Assembly (NCBI GenBank): GCA_028679075.1
Contig: JAJRCF010000004.1
Span: 58,991-122,990 of the forward strand
Length of the DNA: 64,000 bases
Origin: Methanoregula sp.
GTDB lineage: Archaea > Halobacteriota > Methanomicrobia > Methanomicrobiales > Methanospirillaceae
Direction of reading: 5' to 3'
Positions 36,676 through 46,064 of the stretch are shown one piece after another. Both the position numbers and the translations under genes were made by a program. The notes under the pieces were generated by a model. The model made no database searches. It worked only from the letters and a program-made list of their open reading frames with translations, and was not told where the DNA came from. The stretch's first letter is position 1; each line of letters starts with the position of its first letter.

Positions 36676-38370
36676 TTATGGGTCTCCCTTTTCACCTGTG
36701 AACCGGTACGCCCCTTTTGGCACCCGCATCTCGAACCGTGCCCCTTTCCCCGACTCACCGTTTTCGGTGATCGTGATGCCGGTGATCGCGAGGATCTCGC
36801 GGGTGAGGAAGAGGCCGAGGCCCGTATGTTTCCCGTAGCCCTGCTCAAACAGGCGGGCTTTCTCTTCTTTTGCGATCCCGACACCGTTATCCTCGCATGC
36901 GATCACGAGCCCGGCACCGGTCTCATGGGAGGTGATGCGGATGGCCGTCATTGCCTCACCGCCATAATTCAGCGCATTGTCGATCAGGTTATAGAAGACC
37001 TTCTCGAACAGCGAATCTGCATAAATCTCAATGTCCGACCGGTCAACCTCCACCCGCACATCCCGCATGGGCAGGGCTTTTTCTGCCCACAAGACACTCG
37101 CATGGATGTTCTGCCAGACGGGAGCAGCTGTTCCCATATCCTCGTAGACCTTGGTGAAATCGAGCTGGTGCCCCATGGTCTGGGCAATCTTCATCTCTGA
37201 TCTGAGATATCCTGATGCCGTGGAGTCCCTCTCGAGTTCTTCTTCCGACAGCTGGAGATATGCCATGAGGGCCGTGAGCTGGTTCTTGATATCGTGCCGG
37301 GTGATCGAGGAGAGGATCGTGAGTTTCCTGTTGACCCGGGAGAGTGCGTCCTCTGCGGCCTTCCGATCGGTAATATCGGTGATGACCGACAGGCCTGAAG
37401 GGAGCCCTTTGTCTTCGATCCGCACGGTAGTGATCAGGCAGTGGCGGACCGTGCCGTCCCGGAGCTGGATATCAATCTCGCTCAGATAATCCGGGAACTC
37501 CCCCCTGCAGATTGCATCGATTACCGTCCGTGCCGCCTCAGCAGCCGGAGGAGTCAGGATGGAATAGATGGATTGCCCGACAACGGTTTCCTGTGAGAAA
37601 CCCAGGAGCCGGGCCGCTGCCGGGTTGGCGTAGTGGATGAACTCCCGGTCGTGGATGAGCACATAATCAGGGAGGTTGTCCGCAAGGTTCCGGTACCGCT
37701 CCTCGCTCTGCCTGAGCTCTCCCTGGGACCGGGCCATATTGAGCATCAGGAAGGAACACGTGGCAACGATATCCATGAGGACAGTGACGATAAAGAAGAT
37801 CGGATTTATGGGATCCGGACCTCCCAGCGAGTGGTCCCCGGGAGTGAGGACCCCGTTGACAACGATCGCGGTCCAGAGGAGTGCCGTGACCAGGGGGGCC
37901 GCGGCAAAGATGTACCTGAGCAACCGGGTCTCCGGTTCACCCGCCCGTATCGCGATGAGGGCGGTTGCAACAAAACAGGGGACAATGAGCAGCGCTATGA
38001 CCACGCCACGCATGACAACCGAATTGCTCACGATCATAAACCAGAACAACAGGAGAGCGGCCGGTACCAGGACACCGTACACGATCTTCGGGAGTGCAGC
38101 TGACCGGAAATATCTCCCGGTACTGTCAAGCCGCATCATGACCGACAGCGCGATCAGAAAATTTGCCACCGTTGAGGTAAGCAGAACGGGCACGGCTCCC
38201 TCGAGCACGTACAGGAAATACCCGCACGACGTCACCATCAGGGACAGCATCCAGGTCCTGAACCCGATGTAGGTCTTCTGGCTCTTCCAGAAGGTAAAGA
38301 GCATCAGCGTGAGGACTACGTTGACGAAAAAAAGGATCAGGAAAAGGGTACGGATATCCGGCATCCACAT
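36676..38370 (-). CDS. multi-pass PAS sensor histidine kinase
   Basis: 564 residues. Seven to eight N-terminal transmembrane helices form an integral sensor (to about 220), followed by a PAS domain (ERYRNLADNLPDYVLIHDREF...) and a kinase core: H-box SITRHDIKNQLTALMAY with the phospho-His, N-box EKVFYNLIDNALNYGG, G1 CEDNGVGI and G2 HTGLGLFLTREIL. No receiver is attached. It senses a membrane or small-molecule signal and passes phosphate to a separate response regulator, perhaps the receiver-PAS protein at 42386. GGAG sits 9 bp before the chosen ATG. Confidence 0.93.
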   Translation of the reverse strand: MWMPDIRTLFLILFFVNVVLTLMLFTFWKSQKTYIGFRTWMLSLMVTSCGYFLYVLEGAVPVLLTSTVANFLIALSVMMRLDSTGRYFRSAALPKIVYGVLVPAALLLFWFMIVSNSVVMRGVVIALLIVPCFVATALIAIRAGEPETRLLRYIFAAAPLVTALLWTAIVVNGVLTPGDHSLGGPDPINPIFFIVTVLMDIVATCSFLMLNMARSQGELRQSEERYRNLADNLPDYVLIHDREFIHYANPAAARLLGFSQETVVGQSIYSILTPPAAEAARTVIDAICRGEFPDYLSEIDIQLRDGTVRHCLITTVRIEDKGLPSGLSVITDITDRKAAEDALSRVNRKLTILSSITRHDIKNQLTALMAYLQLSEEELERDSTASGYLRSEMKIAQTMGHQLDFTKVYEDMGTAAPVWQNIHASVLWAEKALPMRDVRVEVDRSDIEIYADSLFEKVFYNLIDNALNYGGEAMTAIRITSHETGAGLVIACEDNGVGIAKEEKARLFEQGYGKHTGLGLFLTREILAITGITITENGESGKGARFEMRVPKGAYRFTGEKGDP

Positions 38371-38637
38371 GGTTTTACTCTCCGCCCGGGGGTACCTCAC
38401 CGTACATCCCGATACAGTTAATGCTGGTGGATATTTTCCCTCTCATATAATGAATATTCGTACTGCCCGACAACCCCCGACCGTTTATTATAGGATAAGG
38501 TTTTCTCCCCTTGATCCTGCCATCCCCACGGCGTGGGCCGGGAAATGCCGGGCCCCGCTGGACAAACCGGGCCGGGCAGGGAAGGTTCAATACGTGCTGC
38601 ACCCGTATCGTATCTCATACCCGGGAAAGGACATCAC

Positions 38638-39024
38638 GTGACCCAAAAAAAAAGACCTGAATACCTGGTACAATGGGATACGACCGGCCGGTTTGGCGCC
38701 GGGGAGACCATTGCACACGACCGGTACAATGCGGTAAAAGAGGAGTACGAGGTCCGCATGAAGGACTGGAGCGGCGATGCACAGAAAGGCGAGGAGGGGG
38801 CATTCCATATCTCCGGGCGGAAACGCGACCTGATCAAGGGGTTCCTGGAAGAGAAGCGGTACGCCCTCACTGCCGAATATTACCATTACACGGTACGGGC
38901 ACGGGGGAAAAAGATAGACCCCGCGGCAATCCGGCAGAAGGTCCAGGACCTGGGCCTGTCCTGTCTCTGGGTCCACGTGACCGGCGAGACCGGCCCTGAC
39001 AGGGAGCAGCGGGCCCGGAGATAG
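38638..39024 (+). CDS. unknown soluble protein
   Basis: 128 residues from a GTG start with AAAGGA at 6 bp; longer upstream frames lack this. The chain is polar and Lys/Arg/Glu-rich: VTQKKRPEYLVQWDTTGRFGAGE, RKRDLIKGFLEEKRYALTAE, YYHYTVRARGKKIDPAAIRQK. It shows mixed alpha/beta character and no membrane segment or known motif. It lies alone between two sensor kinase genes on the other strand, divergent from the one ending at 38370. Confidence 0.6.
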   Translation: MTQKKRPEYLVQWDTTGRFGAGETIAHDRYNAVKEEYEVRMKDWSGDAQKGEEGAFHISGRKRDLIKGFLEEKRYALTAEYYHYTVRARGKKIDPAAIRQKVQDLGLSCLWVHVTGETGPDREQRARR

Positions 39025-39171
39025 GCGGGATTTTTTCCGGGCGCCGGGCGGGCAGCAGGTCTCCGGGAAAAAGCAAGGGATTTTTTTTATTTCCTGCTCC
39101 ATGAGCGGGTTGATCACGGTCCCGGAGATATTCCCGGCGCGTCCGGTGATCATCCTGATGAGCAGGAGCGT

Positions 39172-41016
39172 TCATGCGGTTTCCGGAGCCAATCCCGGTG
39201 CCCGCACAAGCCGCAGGGTAAACCGTATCACTGCCCCGGACTGTTGCTCCCCCGGTACCCGGTCTTCCGCCCGGACGTTCCCCCCATACCCTTCCACCAG
39301 CATTTTCACGATATGCAGCCCAAGACCGTAACTGCTCCGTATCCGGGTGTCCCGGGTGAAACGATCGAATATGAGGGGTTTCAACGCATCGGGGATCCCC
39401 GGCCCGGTATCACTTACCGAGATCTCCAGCATATCCCCGGGGATTTCCCGGGCACTCACCGTTATCGTTGTATCTTTCCCCCCGAATTTCAGGCTGTTGG
39501 AGAAGATATTATCGAAAACAACGCCCAGCATGTCATTGGCGAGCACGTTCCGGTTGCATTGCTCCATGATGATATGAGCTCCCGTCCGGGATCCCATCTC
39601 GTTTTTTACGATTGATGCAAGGTTCACGCACCTGATTTCCGGAGGATTCTTGTAGATCCGGCTGATGGTTTCGATATTCCGGATTACATCGTCACTCTTC
39701 TTGGCGAGCTGGATGATTTTTTCGGCAAACGTCCGTTCTGTTTCATCCGCGGTACTCTGTACCAGTTCGGCATATCCCCGCAGCCCCATGACCGCATTGA
39801 GAATTTCATACGTGATCGCGTCAAGATAGATGTCGAGATAGAGATTGGCCTTACGGTTCAGCTCCTCCAGGTCCCGGTTGCGTTTACTGAGCTCCTCACG
39901 TGCATCCTGCAGGTCGTCCCGCTGCTGCTCGATCTCTTCGAGAAGTGCGTGCAATTCCTGCTGCTGGGACTGGATCGTTTCGAGCATCAGGTTAAGGGAC
40001 CGGATGAGCGAGATCACCTCTTCGTCGCCGGTCTCCGGCATACGGAGGGAGAGATCCCCGGATTCACTGATGGATTTCATTCCCGTGTCGAGCTCACTCA
40101 GCGGTGCGAGGATAAACTTCCTGAGGAGATACCGGACAACGAGCAGGTAAATGATGCCGAGCAGAATTACGATACCCGCCACGATTACGATGGAGTTTCT
40201 GACCTGCTGATGTACCGGGCGGGTTGTCTTGATGTTCAGGAGCAGGAAGGTGGGTTTGTTTTCAATCCCGGTAATGAGGGCATATCCTTCCAGCTGGTTA
40301 TCACCGGACTGCCGGACAATGATTGCCCCCTCCCGGGCGGCCTCCGCTTCCTGCACGGATATGATCCCGTCACCAGAACCGGGAGTATACCGGATGAGCG
40401 ATCCATCCATCTGGAGCATCCGGTTAATCTCGTCGATCCGGTCCCTGTCGAGCAGCCGTGCCATGACCAGTGTTCCTTCCGGGGATCCTGACTGGTTCCC
40501 GTAGAGCACCGGGTACCCGACAAGAATTACCGGGTTGTTACTGATCGACGAGAGCCCCCGCCTGCCGGATATCCCGCCCTGCATGCCCTCCGGGAGGATA
40601 CTGTTACGGATGATCGTATCAAGTTCAGGAGGGATTGACGGGACGACATCCCCCTCCTTGGTTATGGTCTCGGAGAAGATCCGGTCCCCGCTGGCATTGT
40701 AGACCATGATGTAATCAATACCGAGATTTTTCATGGAGACCGGCTGGAACAGCCGCAGGAGATCGTTTTTCCCGCGGTCTTCCCCAAAAATCACGGCGGT
40801 TTCATCCCGGAGTGCCCAGTCGCGGCACGTTGCTGCCACATCTTCGGTTGCATAGTCAATCTGCGATACGAAGCGCTGGACATGGGATGTAGTCTCCTGC
40901 TTCTCGATTTCCCCGAAGGCCTGGACGATCACCAGCTGGGTGATGATGCTCAGGACAATGAGAAAGATCACTAACGTTGCAATAAGGATCAGGTTGGTGC
41001 GGGTCCGGATCTTCAT
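39172..41016 (-). CDS. CHASE4-HAMP sensor protein with kinase-like core lacking the phospho-His
   Basis: 614 residues. Two transmembrane helices (about 8-30 and 275-297) bracket a CHASE4-type outer sensor (SQIDYATEDVAATCRDWALRDE, GIDYIMVYNASGDRIF). HAMP at about 298-350 and a coiled coil at about 345-392 lead to a dimerisation helix reading LYLDIYLDAITYEILNAVMG. The usual phospho-acceptor position of the H-box (T-H-D/E-I-L-N) is Tyr403, so autophosphorylation there seems impossible. The ATPase part is intact (VFDNIFSNSLKFGG, VSDTGPGIPD, SSYGLGLHIVKMLV). It may be an allosteric partner of the kinase encoded just upstream, with which it overlaps by ATGA. Confidence 0.88.
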   Translation of the reverse strand: MKIRTRTNLILIATLVIFLIVLSIITQLVIVQAFGEIEKQETTSHVQRFVSQIDYATEDVAATCRDWALRDETAVIFGEDRGKNDLLRLFQPVSMKNLGIDYIMVYNASGDRIFSETITKEGDVVPSIPPELDTIIRNSILPEGMQGGISGRRGLSSISNNPVILVGYPVLYGNQSGSPEGTLVMARLLDRDRIDEINRMLQMDGSLIRYTPGSGDGIISVQEAEAAREGAIIVRQSGDNQLEGYALITGIENKPTFLLLNIKTTRPVHQQVRNSIVIVAGIVILLGIIYLLVVRYLLRKFILAPLSELDTGMKSISESGDLSLRMPETGDEEVISLIRSLNLMLETIQSQQQELHALLEEIEQQRDDLQDAREELSKRNRDLEELNRKANLYLDIYLDAITYEILNAVMGLRGYAELVQSTADETERTFAEKIIQLAKKSDDVIRNIETISRIYKNPPEIRCVNLASIVKNEMGSRTGAHIIMEQCNRNVLANDMLGVVFDNIFSNSLKFGGKDTTITVSAREIPGDMLEISVSDTGPGIPDALKPLIFDRFTRDTRIRSSYGLGLHIVKMLVEGYGGNVRAEDRVPGEQQSGAVIRFTLRLVRAPGLAPETA

Positions 41017-42305
41017 TGGAAATGCTCCGGCAACAGTGTTTTCCGGAATGATCCGGACGGTACAGCAATCTCAAACCGGCTCCCCTTCCCTTCGGTGCCG
41101 TTCTCGCGGATGGAGATGCCGGAGATGGCGAGGATCTCCCGGATCAGGAACAGGCCAAGACCGGAATTGTTCCCGAATCCTTTCAGGAAGATCTTCTCCT
41201 TGTTCTCTTCCGGCACACCGCGGCCGTCATCCTCGCAGACAAGGAGGAGCCGGTCCGGCTCATCCAGGATAACGAACCGGATTTCCGTTTTCGATCCGGC
41301 ATGCCTGGCTGCATTATCGATCAGGTTATAGAAGACCTTCTCCAGCATGGGATCGGCAAAAATCTCCGTGGCGGCACACCGCTCATCAATTATGACGGGT
41401 ACCGTCTTCGCAAGAAGGCAGGCCTTCCGGATGGTTACGGAGACGTTCTGCCACAGGGGAGACTCAACACCGATCTTCTGGTAGTCCCGGGAAAAACAGA
41501 TCTGGGCGTGGATCGTATCGATCACCTGTTCGCTTTTCGCGAGATATCTCATGGCCGCGGGAGTACCCGGTTGCTCACCGGCAAGTGCAAGGTATGAGCT
41601 CAGCACCGTGAGCTGGTTGAGCATATCGTGGCGGGTGATGTCGTTCATCAGGCTGAGTTTCCGGTTGATGCTTTCAAGGACCTTCTCGGTGTTCTTCCGT
41701 TCCGTGATGTCCGAGGAGATGGCAGTAACGGCAACCACGGCATTGGTCGCCGGATCGGTCACCGGGGTGAGTTTCCGGTGGTAATACCGCCCGTCCTGCT
41801 CGTATTCATCCTGTACCGGGCGTCCTGATTCCAGTACCTGCTTCACCAGTGCCGTGAAAACCGCAGTCTCTTCCGGCAGGTGGAAATCCCCGTAGCATTT
41901 CCCGGCATATGCGTCGGGCAAAAGACCGCGCCGGGTGAGATGGCGGGTATTGATCAGCAGGTAGCGGAGATCCGGATCAACGGTATAAATCGAGTCCTCG
42001 ACCGATTCGACAAAGGAGCGATACTGTGCTTTGGACCGCTGGAGTTTCTCATCAGTTTCCATCTGGTGCCGGAGGGCTTCCCGGGATATCTGGTGCTCAC
42101 GGTAGGAGGAACGGAGGGGAAAAAACATGATAATAACCGCAATAATGCTCGTGAAGACAATGGTTATGGCATGAGACTCCCAGAGGGTGATATCCGGATC
42201 AAACACCTGCTTGGCCAGTTCAAACACGGACATGATGGCAAGCATTGACACAAAGACTATGCATAACCGGATATTCAGGGAGGAGAGCAGGACTTTTCTG
42301 GACAT
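41013..42305 (-). CDS. two-helix PAS sensor histidine kinase
   Basis: 430 residues. Two N-terminal membrane helices (LNIRLCIVFVSMLAIMSVFEL and AITIVFTSIIAVIIMFF) are followed by a coiled coil, a PAS domain (QYRSFVESVEDSIYTVDPDL...) and a full kinase: H-box MNDITRHDMLNQLTVLSSY with phospho-His, N-box EKVFYNLIDNAARHAG, CEDDGRGVP and NSGLGLFLIREIL. It is closely similar in its core to the kinase at 36676. Its stop overlaps the start of the His-less sensor gene, implying joint production and possibly a hetero-complex. Confidence 0.92.
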   Translation of the reverse strand: MSRKVLLSSLNIRLCIVFVSMLAIMSVFELAKQVFDPDITLWESHAITIVFTSIIAVIIMFFPLRSSYREHQISREALRHQMETDEKLQRSKAQYRSFVESVEDSIYTVDPDLRYLLINTRHLTRRGLLPDAYAGKCYGDFHLPEETAVFTALVKQVLESGRPVQDEYEQDGRYYHRKLTPVTDPATNAVVAVTAISSDITERKNTEKVLESINRKLSLMNDITRHDMLNQLTVLSSYLALAGEQPGTPAAMRYLAKSEQVIDTIHAQICFSRDYQKIGVESPLWQNVSVTIRKACLLAKTVPVIIDERCAATEIFADPMLEKVFYNLIDNAARHAGSKTEIRFVILDEPDRLLLVCEDDGRGVPEENKEKIFLKGFGNNSGLGLFLIREILAISGISIRENGTEGKGSRFEIAVPSGSFRKTLLPEHFQ

Positions 42306-42385
42306 GGCATCAGGAGAATGTGATCATTTTCTTCCAGTATACGAAGTGGTCGAAGACGCAGGAGAACGGACTTCGGTTCCCGGTA

Positions 42386-43597
42386 TCAGGGCACCGGCAC
42401 CGCGGAGATCCGGGCAATCCGGAACTGCGGGCTTAACGTGATATGTTCCCGGAAGAGTGCCGTGCCAATCATCACGTCCCGGTAGATGGAACCCACGCCC
42501 TTCTCATCCATCCTCATGAGGATTTCCGTTAAATCCATGGGGAAGAACTCCTCAAGGGACCCCTTGCTCCCGTACTGGGCCATGGCAGCAATCGCCGCAT
42601 CATTGTAGTACGTGATCCTCCCGCCCGGGTTTACTTCAATGACCGGTGTTAATTCCAGATGGGGAAGACCTGAAGGGCTGGCAATATTTTTTGCTGCAGA
42701 AATTTTCCGGGAAATATCGTTCATAAGGATCATATGGCCAAAATGAAGATTGCCTGCATCGAGAGGTGAAATATGGATCTCCGTATCGATCGAGAAGCCA
42801 CCCTTATGCCTGAACCGCGTAATGATGGTGGACTTCCCCGTTGATTTGAGATCCTGCTGGATCCGGTTGCCGATCTCCTGGTAGACCTGCGGAGTCTCAT
42901 AGAGATGTTCCAGGTGCAGGCCTTTGAGATCATCACGCTCATAACCCAGCATCGTGGCAAGGGAGTCGTTCACCCACTGGAACGTACGGTTCCGGACATA
43001 CGCGATGCCATTGGGTGAGGCGGCAAGGATGGCCCGGAGGATCGCGTGCTTGCGCCATAGCGCTGTTTCAGCACGCCGTTGCTGTACTGCCCGCCGGATT
43101 TTATGACCTAGTTCAGCGTACTGCGATTTTGGTTCCCCGCCTTTCTGGATATAATAATCCGCCCCGCTGTTGAGCGCCTCAATGACCACCTCCTCCCTGC
43201 CCTTTCCCGTGAAGATGATGAACGGCAGTGAACGGGTGCAGGTGCGGACTTCCTTTAAAAATCCGATGCCATCCATGACCGGCATCTGGTAATCGGACAC
43301 GATTGCGTCAAAGGTTGTATTTTTTAAGATCTCCAGTGCTTCTGCCGCAGACTGCACCGTGGTAACGGTAACGCCTGCTTCCCGTTCGAGATATGTTTTT
43401 CCGATATCCAGGAGTGCCGGCTCATCGTCGACAAAAAGGACCGAGATCACCATAGGCCGTGCCTTTTGGGATACAACCGGCTGTGTGGCATTGTCGGGTG
43501 CAGGGATGTTCACGGATGCCGGACCCGGGTCATCCGACGGGGTCCGCTTCGGTTGGGATCCGAAAGGCATTACATGCTTGATCGCAGTTTTTATCAT
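42386..43597 (-). CDS. response regulator with PAS domains (receiver-PAS)
   Basis: 403 residues from MIKTAIKHV; GAGG lies 8 bp upstream, unlike the longer frame from 43627. After a linker comes a receiver (ISVLFVDDEPALLDIGKTYL with acidic pair, AIVSDYQMPVMDG with the phospho-acceptor Asp, IIFTGKGREE, and IQKGG with Lys), then one clear PAS domain (LAASPNGIAYVRNRTFQWVND) and a second shorter one (VIEVNPGGRITYYNDAAI). No DNA-binding or kinase output is present. It may pass signals by protein contact to the neighbouring kinases. Its promoter carries three phased TGTACTG-like motifs. Confidence 0.9.
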   Translation of the reverse strand: MIKTAIKHVMPFGSQPKRTPSDDPGPASVNIPAPDNATQPVVSQKARPMVISVLFVDDEPALLDIGKTYLEREAGVTVTTVQSAAEALEILKNTTFDAIVSDYQMPVMDGIGFLKEVRTCTRSLPFIIFTGKGREEVVIEALNSGADYYIQKGGEPKSQYAELGHKIRRAVQQRRAETALWRKHAILRAILAASPNGIAYVRNRTFQWVNDSLATMLGYERDDLKGLHLEHLYETPQVYQEIGNRIQQDLKSTGKSTIITRFRHKGGFSIDTEIHISPLDAGNLHFGHMILMNDISRKISAAKNIASPSGLPHLELTPVIEVNPGGRITYYNDAAIAAMAQYGSKGSLEEFFPMDLTEILMRMDEKGVGSIYRDVMIGTALFREHITLSPQFRIARISAVPVP

Positions 43598-43791
43598 ATC
43601 GTCATCCTCAGGGAAAGAATTCCGCAATGGTCAGTATTTTCCAGAAAAATCCGGCAGGTTCCCGGACTCCGGGGGGTTTTCTTACCGTGCGCTCCGGGAA
43701 GCCTACACGCAGAATTACCTGTCTGAGTACATATAAATTTTCGAAATAGTCTATAGTATGACATATAAAATATAGAGAGATATGGTAGTGA

Positions 43792-43824
43792 TACTGTACA
43801 GTAATTCCAGTACAATAACAGTAC
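43792..43824 (-). promoter_or_regulatory. three helically phased TGTACTG motifs upstream of the receiver-PAS gene
   Basis: The plus strand shows the perfect palindrome TACTGTACAGTA (43792-43803), then CAGTACA at 43808-43814 and CAGTAC at 43819-43824, about 11-12 bp apart. Downstream toward the gene lie AT-rich TATA-like sequences (TATATTTTATATG and AAATTTATATG on the minus strand). This looks like an activator array. Confidence 0.5.
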
Positions 43825-43859
43825 ACTAAGGTATGGGCCAGGAAGACCGGGAAAAGAGA

Positions 43860-44894
43860 TTACTTGCCGGCCCGCGGTTTGTTCGGGCCCTGCTCATGGT
43901 CTACCAGGAGGTTAATGACCGTCTCGGAGATATCCCCGGCATACTCGCCCGAGCGCCGGATACTCTCGGCAATGTAGCCGAGATTGATTGCAACCGGCGT
44001 GTCCAGCTTGAGGACCATGTTGTTGATATCCCCACAGATCTTCTCAAGAGCGCTGATGGACTCGATGTTCCGGTGGGCATCTTTCATATCCGCGTTGAAA
44101 AATGATATGATGCTCCGGTCGAAGATTTCAAGTGACATCGTGCTCGATTTACGGATAGCTGCAAGGATCTTTTTGTCGACATCCGCGTCAAGAATCGGCA
44201 TCGTATGCTCGGCAATCCGGACAGCGTGGTCACCAACCCGCTCGATGATGCGGCTGAGCATGTAGTAATGCAACGCCATACTTGAGGATATCTCCATCTT
44301 CCGCGAGAGCGATGCGTTCTGCATGATCATGTTGGTCTGCCGTGCAATGAGCCAGTTGAGCCGGTCCGCGTCCATGTCCCGGTTGATCACGTCCTGTGCG
44401 AGCGTCTTGTTGTGCGTCTCGAGTGCAACGATTGCATCTTCATGCATTGCCTGGACGATAACAAACATCCGCTTGATGGTATTGTCAAACGGCATCTCGG
44501 ACGGGTTGAGGAGGTCCTTGATGGCAATCACCGTTCCGGTTTCCTCGACGACTTCCTGGCCGATCGTCATCTGCGTGAAGTCCCGGACTACCGTCCGGAT
44601 AAAGGGCGGGAACCGGTCTTTTGTGGTGATGCGGATCATGGTGAACCCGGTGATGTAGGCGCCAATCAGCATCCGGAAGAGGAACGCAGGGTCCGCTACC
44701 GTACTGCTGTCGATCACCTTTACCCGCTGGATGGGTTCGTCCGTGATCTTTTTTGTTATGAGAAGTGCCCCGTCCGGCTGGATCACGAGACCGACCGGAT
44801 CGTTCTTTTTTATCTTCTGCTCATCCGCCCAGTTCTTTGGAAGGGTCACCACGAACGATGCCCCCCCGGTCACCTGCACCCGCCGAATCTCCAT
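43860..44894 (-). CDS. AbrB-PhoU phosphate regulator
   Basis: 344 residues. The N-terminal 45 residues are an AbrB/SpoVT DNA-binding-type domain (MEIRRVQVTGGASFVVTLPKNWADEQKIKKND). Then come two PhoU-like three-helix repeats, with metal-binding motifs of the type IERVGDHAVRIAEH and the later SIRRSGEYAGDISETVI. This fusion is common in archaea and is thought to act as a phosphate-dependent regulator of the divergent pst operon. It starts 137 bp from pstS, with facing promoters in between. Confidence 0.9.
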   Translation of the reverse strand: MEIRRVQVTGGASFVVTLPKNWADEQKIKKNDPVGLVIQPDGALLITKKITDEPIQRVKVIDSSTVADPAFLFRMLIGAYITGFTMIRITTKDRFPPFIRTVVRDFTQMTIGQEVVEETGTVIAIKDLLNPSEMPFDNTIKRMFVIVQAMHEDAIVALETHNKTLAQDVINRDMDADRLNWLIARQTNMIMQNASLSRKMEISSSMALHYYMLSRIIERVGDHAVRIAEHTMPILDADVDKKILAAIRKSSTMSLEIFDRSIISFFNADMKDAHRNIESISALEKICGDINNMVLKLDTPVAINLGYIAESIRRSGEYAGDISETVINLLVDHEQGPNKPRAGK

Positions 44895-45031
44895 CTCTTT
44901 CCCCTCTCCTGATTCCTATAGGAATCCGATTGGACAATATTACTCTAGTTGTCTCTTTATTGTATATATATCTGTATAGTTTATGGCGAAAAACAGTATA
45001 TATGCCGCCGTGAAATTGCTGATAGAACACC
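44895..45031. promoter_or_regulatory. divergent promoter region of AbrB-PhoU and pst operon
   Basis: Very AT-rich in the middle: TTGTATATATATCTGTATAG at about 44961-44980 and ACAGTATATATGCC at about 44993-45006. The second TATA-like box lies about 30 bp from the pstS ATG, which has no Shine-Dalgarno site, so pstS is probably leaderless or nearly so. A site for AbrB-PhoU is likely here but no clear palindrome stands out. Confidence 0.55.
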
Positions 45032-46021
45032 ATGAAAGAAAAAAGGAGTTCCATCCTGATCATTGCCGTAAGCCTTGTCGCGGTCCTCATGCTCGCGCTG
45101 GCTGCCGGTTGCACCGCCAAAGACACCAGTGCCGGGGCGAAAACGCCCGTTGCCACAGCAGCACCCGCTGCCGCAGCATCTGAACAGGCCCCGGCTGTTG
45201 CCCCTGCAACACCCGCAGCAGCACAGACAACTGCCGCACCGGTATCTGCCGGCCAGAAACAGACCATAAAAATCAGCGGTTCAACCACGGTCCTCCCGAT
45301 CGTCCAGAAAGCCGCCGACCAGTACATGGCAGCCCACCAGGACGCTGACATCCAGATCTCCGGTGGCGGGTCCGGTGTCGGTATCCAGGCCATTGGGGCA
45401 AAGACCGTTGACATCGGCATGTCCTCCCGTGAAGTGACCAAAGCAGAGATGGCAAAGTACCCTGCATTTGTCGTCACACCGGTGGCACAGGACGGTATTG
45501 CGGTTGTCGTCAACCCGGCAAACACGATCCAGTACATCACGCTCGACCAGATCAAGAAGATCTACTTAGGAAAGATCACCAAGTGGAGCGAGATCACCGG
45601 TGCAGATGTCCCCGGCACCAACAACCAGATCGTAATCATCGGCCGTGACAGCGCCTCAGGCACCCGCACGTACTTTGATGAGACCGTTCTTGCAAAGGCA
45701 ACACCCACGAGCAAGATGCTCGAGAAGAACTCCAATGGCGCCGTCCTCCAGACCGTAGCCCAGACACCGGGCTCCATCGGGTACGTCTCCATCGGCTTTG
45801 TGAGCAAGGACGTCAAGGCACTGCCCGTCTGGTACAATGCCGACAAGATCGTTGCCCCGACGGTTGACAATGTCAAGAGCAAGACCTACCCCGTCTCCCG
45901 TGACCTCTATGTCATCACGAACGGCCAGCCCTCCGGCCTCACCGGTGACTTCATCAACTACATCCTCGGTGCTGACGGCCAGAAGATCGTTGCCGAGGAA
46001 GGCTACGTGACGCTCGGGTGA
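45032..46021 (+). CDS. pstS: phosphate ABC transporter substrate-binding lipoprotein
   Basis: 329 residues. Signal peptide with lipobox ALAAGCTAKD, a long Ala/Pro/Thr linker, then a PstS-type periplasmic-binding fold: IKISGSTTVLPIVQKAADQYM, ISGGGSGVGIQAIGAKTVDIGMSSREV, IVIIGRDSASGTRTYFDE and GSIGYVSIGFV. Ser, Arg and Asp of the phosphate site are in these segments. It is anchored outside the cell and hands phosphate to the channel encoded next. First gene of the pst operon. Confidence 0.95.
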   Translation: MKEKRSSILIIAVSLVAVLMLALAAGCTAKDTSAGAKTPVATAAPAAAASEQAPAVAPATPAAAQTTAAPVSAGQKQTIKISGSTTVLPIVQKAADQYMAAHQDADIQISGGGSGVGIQAIGAKTVDIGMSSREVTKAEMAKYPAFVVTPVAQDGIAVVVNPANTIQYITLDQIKKIYLGKITKWSEITGADVPGTNNQIVIIGRDSASGTRTYFDETVLAKATPTSKMLEKNSNGAVLQTVAQTPGSIGYVSIGFVSKDVKALPVWYNADKIVAPTVDNVKSKTYPVSRDLYVITNGQPSGLTGDFINYILGADGQKIVAEEGYVTLG

Positions 46022-46064
46022 TGCACGAGGCAGGGACAACAATTTTTTCCGGAGGCGAAAAACC

